Source: Theristus sp. LFF4_11 (taxonomy: Eukaryota; Nematoda; Chromadorea; Monhysterida; Xyalidae). Taken from it: a DNA stretch of 64,000 nucleotides. Under the pieces are notes generated by a model. That model was not told where the DNA came from, made no database searches, and worked only from the letters and a program-made list of their open reading frames with translations. Shown one piece after another: positions 22,471 through 33,116 of the stretch. Made by a program: the position numbers and the translations under genes. Position 1 is the first letter of the stretch; every line of letters starts with the position of its first letter. The stretch spans positions 1 to 64,000 of the forward strand of contig JASANC010003824.1 of assembly GCA_030248135.1 (NCBI GenBank), read 5' to 3'.

Positions 22471-23819
22471 TGCGGCAATTTGAAATCAGCGAAACTTAAC
22501 GTATTCTGACGGCAGATTTGTGCAAGAAATTGAGAACAAACAATTGGATTTTTTCTCATTAAATAAATTTATTTTATTTCATATTCGAATTACGTTCAGG
22601 CGCGAAACATTTTTTCAGCTGTGCGGCTTTTCTACACATCATTCAACATTACTCGGCCTCCTTCGCATGAAAAGATAATAGATACGACAATTATTTTGAT
22701 TTAGCTTTTGTTTCCACATCAGAACTTTTTACTGCTGGATATTCAGAACAACTAAGTGTTCACAAATCAATACATGTCACAACGTCCATAAAAATCACAT
22801 CAAAACCGATAATATTCAAGTTTAAAGAGTACACCAAAGCAAGATGGGGAATAATGGAACAACACCTTTAGAAGTGGATTGGAGAAAAGTTTTTAGCATG
22901 TGTGACACAGTTGAAAGGATGAGTGACGTGTTTGAAGGAACTTGCAAAGTTTTGATCGATAACTATGTACCACACGTCTAGAATCTCAGAATCATCAGGA
23001 AAACTATTGCCCTGGTCTCCACGTTACGCCTACAAAAGTTGTTGAAAACTCAAAACCTTTGATGATTGCAATTGTTCAAAAAACGCTGTTTCAAGTTACC
23101 AAATTGTCTGCATTTAATTTTAGTCGTCTTAAACTTTAGAATGTGAAAATGTTCCGAAAACTTTTTGTTTTGTTTGACAGTTTTGTTTCACTTTCCTAAA
23201 TACGACACAGTTTTTTCAGGCAGTGGCGAAAGAGTGGTAGCAGCAGCAGATGATTTTTAATTCGGTTCGGCTTTATTTGGATTGACGGGCCACTGGAAAC
23301 GTGCAGAAGTGGTGAATAGTACGGCAACATCGGAAGAAGATCAGTGCTATTCATAAAAAAAGCTCATACTTCATACTCAAAATTACATGAAAACACCTGT
23401 AATTTCAACGTCTTCATGCACGCGTATTTTATTTTGAGCACACAACACTGCCTGTTTATGGAATTCGATAAAAAACGCATTCGGCCATGCTGACCATTTT
23501 GACGTCCTCTCTCTAAACGGTTTCATCTTTTGACATTGTTGCTCGGTCGGTCGACAACGTTGACACGTTGAGCAAATACAATAACTGATTCCGATCATCG
23601 CTTTTTCTGGCGAACGTCGACGATAATCCGATCCACAATCAATGACGCCTCAATCGTAAAGCAACGTTTTGGCTTGTGCGCGCGCGGTCGCCAAAATCGA
23701 TTGAAGAAACAAACGGCTTGTTGGTTTGCGAAATCATCTCGAGATTCAGACTAGACAGAGCGTGAACTGAACTTATTTCTGAGTGAAATCGTGTCTCTGG
23801 AGAAGGCGAGCAATTGGAA
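22471..23819. other. Upstream region of the PUR gene
   Basis: About 1.3 kb with no supported coding sequence, though a 71-codon minus frame (23598-23383) is cysteine-containing and unexplained. It presumably carries the promoter of the plus-strand PUR gene, whose proposed first exon starts at 23820. Confidence 0.4.
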
Positions 23820-26800
23820 ATGTCGGACTCGGATGACGATGAAGGACCCGAAATGGCACCGCGGCGCCCGGTGGAGCAACCGGTCGCAGGGGGCGACCAA
23901 GCTGGTTGGTGAATATGGTGATGGTGGGGGTATAATCAGCAATTCGTAGCCGCGAAAAAACTGAAAACTAAACTGCAATGATTTTTTCGCCAATATTTAC
24001 CATCGGCGTCAAGTGCGCGCAGAGGTGCATTCATTTTCTAGTCTCGGCGATGCATCGCTGAACATGACCCTTTTTTGATGAGCCCGTCTTAGTGCTGTGT
24101 GAAATGGCGCCATGCAAGTTCGCTGTTGCGTCATTGGCTTTCTTCATAACGTCAGCTGGTGCTTGTACTTGTGTGTGGTTTCACTGGGCCTTTGTTTGAA
24201 TCGTGTACATGTTGCTATTGGAAACTGTGTGAAAATAAATTGGTTGTTGCTTTTGATCATGCGAAATGTGAAACGTCAAAGACACACCCGGTACTGAAGT
24301 GGTTGCACGGCTTTCCCAATCGCACCTGTCTGCTCCCTCTACTCCATCCAAAGTTCATAATGCTTCGTTAAAATACCCAAAGAAAGAACCACAAGTATCT
24401 AGATACATATGCTGGCACAAAACACTGTCCGTTTCATAAGCAGCTCGTTGCATTTCCAGAGAGCACAGTCAGACACAGCACATACGTCTATCGTCTGCTT
24501 GAAATGCAGTCCGTCGGACTGGAAAAATACTATTGCATGCACATCTGCTGTCACATCGACTGGCCTAGACGCCGACGAGGGGAAAAGAGGGGCGGGGTGG
24601 GGACATTTTGCAAGCGTCTAGTTTTGCAGCTCTCAGCTGTCTGTCGCTTTTCAACGTTTTCTGTGCTGCTCTGTTCTCTGCAGCCAACAGACGGCGCAAT
24701 CGATTTCAAACTGTCTGGTCTGGCAGGCTGCGCTTGCGTGTTGTTGTTGTTTTTTTGTTGCGGCTTCCCACCGGTCTCCGACGTAATGTCGATAAAGTCA
24801 AAACACTTATTTTGTGGCTTTTTACTTTTTACACGTTGAAAACTTGTTCTACAAGTTTACGCTGAAGCCGTCGATCACCACAACGTCGGCGACTCAATGA
24901 TTAGCATTATTAGTGACGTTATTACAATGTGCAAGCAGCATAATGGAATGCGGTATGTGATCAATGTCGTGCGCATAGCCAAGCAGCGAGTTGTCCAAAT
25001 TCGTGTGGTCAACGCGTAGAATCTGTGCGACGGTGTGGTGTGGTGTACCATGTACCTCAAGCCGGTTGAAGTGCCCCTCATATTGCGTGGCACATTGGGA
25101 TTTGCGATGGTCTTTGCTACAGTCCAACTCAAACACCATATCCCACTAGCAGATTGGGTGATGCATGTACTGTTTTCATGGATTGCTGTGGAGGCGGAGT
25201 TTGGTTTGCACAGAATGCATGATCGCCAACCAATCAGCTATGGCCTATTTTTTTAAACGTGTCCCACTGAAATGACGTCATGTGCCACAAAATATGCGCT
25301 TGTCGTTCACAGCAAACCAGACTATCCGTTTAGCCGATTTCTTCCCGTAAACAAATGGTGAATGTCGAATCAGTCACACCAAACTAAAATTTTAGTGCCT
25401 GTACTTTGACAAACGGGCGTTTTTAAATAAAATGACGTCACGTTAGTCCGGACACGTTTGAATAAATCCACAATAGTTGGATACGTTATGCAGTTAGACT
25501 GTGGTGGGAATTTGTCCCGGCATATACGCCACAGCGACAACATACACACCTTCCGGCCTCACTTGAGTCTGGGAGCTAGTCGAACATAGTCTATGAAAAT
25601 CGACTCGTCTCACCAGAATCGGAAAGCAACAATTTTTGTCTCCGATACCCGTTGTGTCTGATTTCCGTTTATTTGATGCCTTTTAGTGAGTTTTCACCGA
25701 AAAGTGACATTTGTTCATGTGTCTGGCCGCCGTTAGCACACAGTCCACTGCACAATGTACGGTAAAGTACAGTGCATGCATGTTTGAAGCCAGATGCAAC
25801 AGCGTTACAGCATGATATTCGACTACAAATGTACGCACATAGCACATGCTTTCACAGATATTCTATAGATGTAGATATTTTCAATAATTTTTATTGAATG
25901 TGGGCTGGCTGGAGAGCGGCAATATGTGATGCAATAAATACTGCGGTGGGTGGCGGTGGTCCAGAAATAATACTACACCGTGGCGCATGTACGCACAGTG
26001 GGAAAAAAGACTATGTGCATGTACGTACTTAGCTGCTCTGTACTGGGACTGTCCCGTGCCAGTCCTATCCCAGCTGTGCAGCGGACTGGTCTGAAACAGG
26101 CTTTTGAAAGTCGTTTTTATTACATACAGCCACAGGGCGACAGCTTTGGTTTTGTTATTGCTGGTTGTGGTGACGAGATATCGCTCAGTGAGTAAGCTCT
26201 GGGGCACCGTGGGACGTGCAACTTGTTGAATTCCACAAATCTGGAAATTCTGGCGAAAAAACGGGGCTAACAGGAATCGTTAGCTGTTTCCGGAATCAAG
26301 ATGGTGTGGGTGTGTTGATAATGTTGCTTGAACGTGACGTCAGCAATTTGAACAAAGAACCGATCAGTTTTTGGGGATAAGAATGATGATGGACAAAGTG
26401 TTACGCTGTTGGAAGTCAACCAGCACAACTCAAGACGCGAAAAGTCGCAAATAGCTGTAATTTCGATGTAATCGCTTCACAACAAACGTAGACCGTCCCG
26501 TCAATCGAACTGGAAATTCAAACCCATAAATTTATTGAATTGGCATTGAACAAGAGATAAAACTAGAAAAATCGTTTAAACAATGATACAAAAAATTCGC
26601 CCTTCGTAATTTTCTCTCTGGCGACATTTGCAGGAAAACGACCGGTAACTTCTTTTTAAATTGCTGTGCTTTTGTTCTGTGGGTTAAAAACTAAAACTGT
26701 TCCCTCTCGTCTCCCACCATCTGTCAGCACATGCAGTTGCAAAATGGCTGGCCGGGACAAAACGGCCATTAATAATTTTCTTTTCGTACAATCGTTGACC

Positions 26801-29800
26801 GTACGAAAAAAAACAAGTTTAGTTCACCACTTATTCGGCTGCCGCAGTCGCAATTTATCATTCGATCTTTGTAATTTCTTTACGTCCACTTCATTCATTT
26901 GACGGGCTGATCTTCAGATTATCATCACTCAACTTTCACTTGGCACATCTGTTTTGGTGGAAGGTTTTTTTTGTTGGCTAAGTAGCAACACTGCAGTATC
27001 AGCTTTTTATTCTTCTTCAATAGCGCGCAATGATGCACCCTCGTTTTCGAGTCGTTTTTTATATTTCGGTCGTCATTTTGTTAAAATAGTGTTAACAAAA
27101 GAGTGCTTACCTACGGTATGGCCGGTTAAACATGGCAGCTTTTTTCAGGGTGCAAGGAGCGCGCGAATTTTGAATGAAAGAAAAAAGACGTTCAGAAACT
27201 GAATTGTGTGTCAAATTTGACGCGTTTTTTAAACTAATGGATTATCCGCGCTATTCTATTCATTCTTTATCCCTTGTACACGTGATTGGGAATTACGTTG
27301 GCTTTTTTGAAAAAGACAACTCCTAGTCTGCGGCTAATCCCGCCTTGATGAACTGCCTCATTTATTCGGCCAAACTGTACATTACAACCTACTTGAAAGC
27401 GCTCCGAAAGCCCCAAAAGAAAACGTTTTTCAGAGAGTGTTCGCACGATTACCTTGTCCTCTCTTGAGTTTACTGGTGCAGAGGTGTTGCGTAACAAAAT
27501 ATTACAACCAGCCCTTCTGTCTGTTGTCAAACTCTTCTTCTGCCTGAACAACATTTTGTTTTTTTACTGTGTTTTTGGCTTAACTTGCCCTGTCTTCAGT
27601 TGACGGAGAATTTTATGTTTTCCTGAAGCCGTAAAATTGAGAGGACAAAGAAAATAAGCTGGTGCTTATTTACTTACACGTCTCTGTCAGTGTCAGCTAG
27701 GCTTGAAATTGTACAAAAAACCGCCACTAAAAATTGGACCACCCAGAAAAAATCCAGGAAGCGTTCACACGGCTTCTTTGACACCTTTGTGAAAAATTAT
27801 GTCGCCTCTTGTTTCGTTGTCACAGTTTTTGCCAGTCGAGAACAGAACGTGATTTCGTTACTTTGCTCATCTTTTCATTTCTTGAGAACGTCTGTTGAAA
27901 TTGAAAGAAAATCCGAAGATTTATCAGAAGAAGAAGATAAGAACTTCTGTTGTTGTCTGTTGTTAGTGATTGTTGTCGGATGCAACACTTTTTTTGCAAA
28001 ACCGCCTCAACATTTATCCTTGCGTTCGTATTTTGAACTGTTTTTAACGTTTGAGGCTGTCATTTTTAGTTTTTGTTTCAATTCAGCGCAGTGTCCTGAA
28101 CAACAAAACAACAACTTCAAGCTGTTGCTCCAAAAAATATCGTTTTTTTACGAAAACGACCTGGAATTCAGATGCTCAATATTATGTCCAAAAGCATCTG
28201 CTACTTGCATGCAATAATCGAACAACATGCGTTTTTACGATCCCGGATAACGAAATTATTGTGCCATTCGTTCTGAAATCCCTGCTCAATTTTGCGTTTT
28301 CACCATTTTAGCGGTGTTTTTGCGGGCGTTTTTCTGTTGACACAGACGGTTTGAAGGCCCTTTGTGCTTCACCTGCGTCGTTAATAAATGAAAATTTTTA
28401 CAACCACCCACCCATCGTGAACCTTTTGAAAAAAATATTGTGCTGTTTGTTTCGCTCACTCTCTCTGACATCATTACAAAACTGTTCGAATTTTGCGATT
28501 TTGCCACTTCGAAATGCAGGCTCAATTCACAGTGCCTTCGGAAAAACGCAACTCAAGGAAATAATGGCCTTCGAAAAACTACGGTGACCAAATGGATAGC
28601 CACTGAACCAGTGTCTTACTCCGAAACACTGAACCCGTCTGTCTGTCCGCCTTGTTCTTCCAAGTTTTCCGCGAGAGTCACGGAAAAATATCACAAACAA
28701 CTCGGAAATTTTTGCTGATCCACGCAAAAACCAACAAAGCATAACAACAATGAACAACTTCTTCGACGCGTACCACGGTAACAACGAGCACCACTATAAT
28801 CGCGGGCCCACCCCGCCGCAAGCGATGCCGTCGCGCATGAGCATGTCAGCGCCGTCGCACACACTGCGCGAGAGTCTGTTCGCTCCGCCGGCCAATCGCA
28901 ACAACACCAGCAACAATCGACTGAACGCCTCGTATCTCGGCACGCGAACACCGACGGACAATTCGCGAACGAGCAGAGTACGACACGAGACCTATTATCG
29001 GCTGGTGTGGGAGGAGGACGCCAAACGACGACTGTTTCCGGACAGCGGCTGCGAGCTGTCGGATGATGGGGAGCGGAAAAGTTAGGATTGGGCGTGGAGG
29101 TGTTATTGGAGGAGAAGTGCGCTTGTGTCGACTGAGATTGAAATGTGGGGAAATAGGGTTGGAAAAATACCGTTTTTTTCAAATCGCGGTAAAAAACGTA
29201 TTTTACTGGTAAAAAACCGGTATTTTTCCCATGCCAACCGTATGGGGAAAGCTAAAGCAGAGTGTGGTCCGTGTGTCAAGTATCATGTATGTCAAGTGTC
29301 CGTTACTCATCAGAACCGTACCGGTGTGATTGAAAGTAGTCGCTCTTTTCGGCATGCGTGCGGTTGTGCTTGTAGCCGCTTTTGCGAAGATTTGTATGTG
29401 TGTAAGATGGCAATGTGTGTTGATTATGCTACTGAATGCGTGTGCAGACGTAGAAAAAAACCAGTTTCACCTCTTTATGTTGTTGGACCTCCCAACGCAG
29501 CGGTGGTGTGTGCAAATGGAGTCACGAGGAGCAAAAAGTTATTGACGTTGCTTTTCAATAAAAAAAGTAACCGCGATTGTTGCAACACTCCAGGTGACGG
29601 CACACGACGTCCGCAGGACGAAGAAGAGCTGGCGACAAAGATGCTGCAAATTCAGTCGAAGCGATTCTATTTGGACGTGAAACAGAACTGGCGTGGCCGG
29701 TTTATAAAAATCGCCGAGGTCAGCCTTCAGAAATTTGCAACAAAATTCGCGGCAAATTTGAATTCAGAATTGACAACCGCAGTAGGCATAACGCACAACT

Positions 29801-32800
29801 CATGAGTCATGATGGATACCTGCTACAGTCGAACTCTAAATTGTAGGAAATATGCTGATTGGTTGGTGATCAACTGATGCATACAGCCAGTCAGCATGTC
29901 AGAATGCGCAAATTGCGTGTGTTTTTTACAGCTTGATTGCATAATGCAGTTGAGCTTCGGAAGACTGACGTGAAAAAAAGCTTGAATAATTCAGGTTGGT
30001 GCTGGCGGCCGAAAGAGTCGATTACTGATGTCGATGGCGGCGGCGTCCGAGTTTCGCGATCGCCTGAATGATTTTGCCGAGTTTTACGCCAACCTTGGTC
30101 AGATCATTCTGCCTTCTTCTGAAACAAGAATCAGCAAAACTATCTGAAATCGAAAATATTACGTTCGCGTCAACCGGCTAAGCTAATGAGAACAAAGTGC
30201 TTTTTGTCGCCGGTCACCTAGGCAACTGTTTCGTGGAAACGATTCGTATGATAGAAGACTGGGGTAATCTGGTCTTGTGTGACAAAGTTATTACGTACCC
30301 CCTTTCTGCAGGGGGTGGCAATGAACAACAACATTTCGCCCTGTCGTACTTGTCAAACAGTTGCACAAAACTGAACTACAGATGATGATGGGCGATTACT
30401 GAGTTTATCTAGCTGTGATACTGCTATTGTGGATTTATTCAAACGTGTCCGGACTAAAATGACGTCATTTGCTTTAAAAACGCCCGTTTGTCAAAGTACA
30501 GGCATTAAAATCGTCAGTTTGATGTGACTGATTCGACATCCACCATTTGTTTACGGGAAGAAATCGGCTAAACGGAAAGTCTGGTTTGCAGTGAACGGCA
30601 AGCGCATGTTTGGCGGCACATGACGTCATTTCAGTGGGACACGTTTAAAAAAATGGGTCATATATAATGTGATCTTTTCTTTGTAATCACGGTTGTTCTC
30701 CAGTCCACTAAATCGCCAGAAGTCTACCAAAGTTTTTTTTCAGGCCCACAAGCGCAGGGCAACGTGCTCGAGCAGGACGGCCTGCTGAAGTCGGAGATGA
30801 TGATCAAGGAGAACCGACGATACTATTTAGATTTGAAGGAGAATAATCGGGGACGCTTTTTACGGGTATTGCGAGTTTCTTGCTGAGTTTCATTCTTGAC
30901 TCCAGAGAGCCGGATCAGTTTTTTTTATTGGGAAAAGTCTCGGGAAAGAGAGAATTCGAAGATGAATTGTTGCATCGTTGCCCGGTCCCACACGAGAATC
31001 ACACCTGAGGGAGCATGGGCGGCACGGTGGTCGACTGCGTCATCTTGTCGCGTTTTTCTCTTTAAATTTTTTTACCCGTGCCAAAAAAATTAGCAAATTT
31101 TGCAAAAACACCAAGGGAGCACCACACACTCCTGAAAACCGTCTCTTGTACCGCAGACTAAAACGGCATTCATGAAGCATTTTTTTTGCTGACCGCGCGG
31201 CTATGTTTAAACACAGCTGCACGCAACGGTTACTGCTTCATGAATGCCCCTTAAACTTTTCTGTCGTAAAGTGGCTTGACCTGTCCACGCCCCTCAGCGA
31301 CTGACCCAAGTCAGCGTCCGTCCATTGAGCACAGATCTTCCTGCCACTTGTTCATTGGCTCGATTTGAATTTGACGAACTGATTGGTTGTACAACGGAGT
31401 GGTCGTGAGATGGGTGAACCGTGCAAAATCTGCACTTTTAATGCAATAGGCTGCACAGAGCCAGCTATTGCGCAACCAATCAGTGTGGGTGCGTTCGATT
31501 CCAAGTCAACCAATCAATGGTCTGCACTCCAATGCGATAATTTGCGATAGACTCCCCGAGACAAAAAGTCAGCTCTATACTCTTGTGAGACTAAAATTCT
31601 CCACTACCGTCTGTGGTACGAGAGGCGGCCCGCCCCCTTTTCTGAGCCCGCCCCATTTCTGAGGCCGCCCCATGTCCGCATATTGCCCACCAACCAGGTG
31701 ACGCAGTCGATCTTCCGCGGTCCTCGCTCGCTGGTGGTCGTGCCGGCGCACGGCATCGCCGAACTCCGTGACCAGCTCGCCTCGCTGATCGATGAGTACG
31801 GCAACGTTGGCAACAACGTCGTCGTCGACTTCTCCGAGAACGGCTCCATTGCAGCAGGTGTCCGAGAATTGTGTTGTTTTTTTGCGTTTTTTTTCGCTGC
31901 AAGTTTCTCGGGCCCCCCCGTCGAACCAGGTAACACAAACGGTCGCACGCGGGCAACCGACGGCGTCGCAGCAGCAGCAGCAGCCGCCGCGTTCGCAGGT
32001 GGCTCTGCCGGCGCAGGGCATCATCGAGATGCGCGACGCGCTCACGGAGCTGCTGCACGTCTACATGGACGATTCGGTGGTCGGAGGTAGAAAGGGTGAA
32101 AGAGTGAATGAAGTGAACGCCAGTCGGGGGTGCTCAGAGGTACTGGGGACGTCAAACGTACTTGGACCTTCAAGGATACTTGGGCAGCCACACCGGGCTG
32201 CGGGGTACTCAGAGGTGCTTGCTGTTCCAAGGTATTTTGGCCAGGCCATCGGACCCACTCACGAGCCTAAAATTGTGTCGGGCTCAGATTGTTCTCTGGT
32301 GGTATTTTGCGTTGTTTCTACTTGAATTCAACAGCGGTGATCTGAAAACTCTCCTTTCTGATTGGCCACCTGTACCGTATCAGCGACAGCTCATTGGTAA
32401 CCGCTAATATCAAAACCATTCTGCACGTTTATCAGACGACAACGCTTCTTGTGATTGTTATTGTTTTTGTGTTGTTCCATTTTTCCGTTTTTATGGCAAA
32501 AGTGAAAAAGAAGTGAGTTTCAATCACATATGGTTTCTTTACTTCAGGATTTCATGGCGAACTGCCGGAACCTCGCCAGATTCGGGTTGAAAACAAGATA
32601 TTCTATTTCGATGTTGGTCAGAATAATCGCGGCGTCTTCATGCGCATCTCCGAGGTTTGCGTCTCTTGTGTTTTTCGTTGTAACTTTTTTTGCTAGAAGG
32701 AGTCAATAGGGCAAACAGCTGCTTCTGAACTGGTCCCACCAATTGGTCCTTCCCTCGTTCGATGCAGCCAATCAACGATGTGAGATTCGAACGTCCGAAT

Positions 32801-33116
32801 CAGTTTTGCAGTTCCAACTGTACACCTGGCTGCACACCCACAAAGACCACGAAACAAATGAACACACTCACTGTATTCCCCAACCCAGGTCAAGAACAAC
32901 TTTCGCACGGCCGTCACAATTCCGGAGCGTTCGTGGTCGCGTTTTCGCGACATTTTCGTCGAGATGTGCGACAAAATGGCCGAGCAACAGCCGATGGCGG
33001 CGGCGGATCAGGCGGCGACGGCGGGCTCAGAGGGCGGTCACTCGGAGGGTCACCACGACGAGCGATTACCTTCAGACACGTCCACGGAAGTGTCGCAACC
33101 CAAAGAGCAGTGGTGA
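23820..33116 (+). CDS. PUR-alpha family single-stranded nucleic-acid-binding protein
   Basis: Exons: 23820-23904 (first exon, inferred), 29594-29718, 29995-30097, 30744-30865, then either 31698-31857 or 31930-32086, then 32548-32654 and 32889-33116. This gives 309 or 308 aa, all phases consistent. The three PUR repeats are plain. Repeat I has [20 protein letters not shown] plus [18 protein letters not shown]. Repeat II has [17 protein letters not shown] plus a C-terminal half from one of two alternative exons. Repeat III has [20 protein letters not shown] plus [15 protein letters not shown] proteins bind purine-rich single-stranded DNA and RNA in transcription, replication and mRNA transport. 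The tail is acidic and Gly/His-rich. The first exon starts [12 protein letters not shown] and joins in phase by a GTTGGT donor. It is 5.7 kb upstream, so its assignment is less certain than the rest. Confidence 0.93.
23905..28749. other. Long first intron of the PUR gene
   Basis: About 4.8 kb before the open frame at 28750. It contains a MITE with TGACGTCA ends (25246-25477), a partial foldback element with CAATCAGCT (about 25140-25245), and low-complexity frames. A 175-codon open stretch at 27690-28217 lacks an ATG and family likeness. No other gene seen. Confidence 0.5.
25246..25477 (-). mobile_element. ~230-bp MITE carrying TGACGTCA palindromes, copy 1
   Basis: The termini are related inverted repeats: AAACGTGTCCCACTGAAATG-ACGTCA on the left, and TGACGTCACGTTAGTCCGGA-CACGTTT on the right. 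It is the reverse-complement partner of the copy at 30423-30656, alike over the whole length including the outer GAATAAATCCACAATAG. No coding capacity. Confidence 0.85.
28750..29085 (+). CDS. 111-codon GC-rich frame: nested gene or alternative PUR first exon
   Basis: An ATG-started frame of 111 codons, clearly more GC-rich than its surroundings and with exon-like codon use, lies in the long PUR intron on the same strand. It encodes [10 protein letters not shown], Pro/Met/Ser-rich text, then [15 protein letters not shown] and an acidic [11 protein letters not shown] end. I do not recognise it. Just before the stop is a usable donor (AAAA|GTTAGG, exon end 29080) in phase 1. That is exactly the phase needed to splice to the PUR exon at 29594. 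It could therefore be an alternative first exon giving a longer N-terminus, or a free-standing small gene ending at 29085. Confidence 0.5.
   Translation: MNNFFDAYHGNNEHHYNRGPTPPQAMPSRMSMSAPSHTLRESLFAPPANRNNTSNNRLNASYLGTRTPTDNSRTSRVRHETYYRLVWEEDAKRRLFPDSGCELSDDGERKS
29153..29240. repeat. Short inverted repeat of hAT-terminus type
   Basis: TAGGGTTGGAAAAATACCG on the left pairs with CGGTATTTTTCCCATGCCAACC on the right, with GGTAAAAAAC motifs inside. This resembles the ends and subterminal repeats of the hAT element at 15285-16487. Probably an extreme internal-deletion derivative. Confidence 0.45.
30380..30728. mobile_element. Solo LTR of the TRIM family, interrupted by a MITE
   Basis: The left part (GATGATGGGCGATTACTGAG.. 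TATCTAGCTGTGAT) and right part (TATATAATGTGATC, GGTTGTTCTCCAGTCCACTA, AAATCGCCA) match the two halves of the 141-bp LTR at 45366-45506 in order and orientation. The join is split by the MITE at 30423-30656. There is no second LTR nearby, so it is a solo LTR. It lies in the PUR intron just before the exon at 30744. Confidence 0.8.
30423..30656 (+). mobile_element. ~230-bp MITE carrying TGACGTCA palindromes, copy 2
   Basis: Inverted relative to copy 1 at 25246-25477. It starts CTATTGTGGATTTATTCAAA and ends ACACGTTTAAAAAAATGG, with TGACGTCA near each end. It is inserted in a TRIM solo LTR, which dates it after that LTR. The two copies lie about 5 kb apart in inverted orientation within the same gene. 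Confidence 0.85.
31698..31857 (+). CDS. PUR alternative exon A (repeat II, C-terminal half)
   Basis: A 160-bp exon preceded by CAACCAG and followed by a GTGTCC donor, phase 0 in and phase 1 out. It encodes [35 protein letters not shown] and a longer acidic [13 protein letters not shown] end. The [11 protein letters not shown] segment aligns with the repeat II helix of PUR proteins. It is a diverged tandem duplicate of exon B 72 bp downstream. Using both exons together would break the frame. Confidence 0.85.
31930..32086 (+). CDS. PUR alternative exon B (repeat II, C-terminal half)
   Basis: A 157-bp exon preceded by CGAACCAG and followed by a GTAGAA donor, phase 0 in and phase 1 out, the same as exon A. 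It encodes [13 protein letters not shown], a Gln run, then [20 protein letters not shown]. The ALPAQG.IE.RDAL block is closer to the usual PUR repeat II sequence than exon A, so B may be the ancestral form. The loop before it is Gln-rich, unlike exon A. Confidence 0.87.

Noticed and set aside
27690..28217. 175-codon open stretch in the PUR first intron
   Set aside because: It has no ATG near its start and no family likeness. Its composition follows the surrounding A/T-rich DNA.
28691..29182. 163-codon minus-strand frame
   Set aside because: It is the shadow of the GC-rich plus-strand frame at 28750-29085, whose composition and splice phase are more convincing.
29125..29805. 226-codon frame reading into PUR exon 2 as a single exon
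   Set aside because: Only the part from 29594 matches PUR. The upstream part is Cys/Arg-rich intron text containing a transposon-like inverted repeat, and a CAG acceptor precedes 29594.
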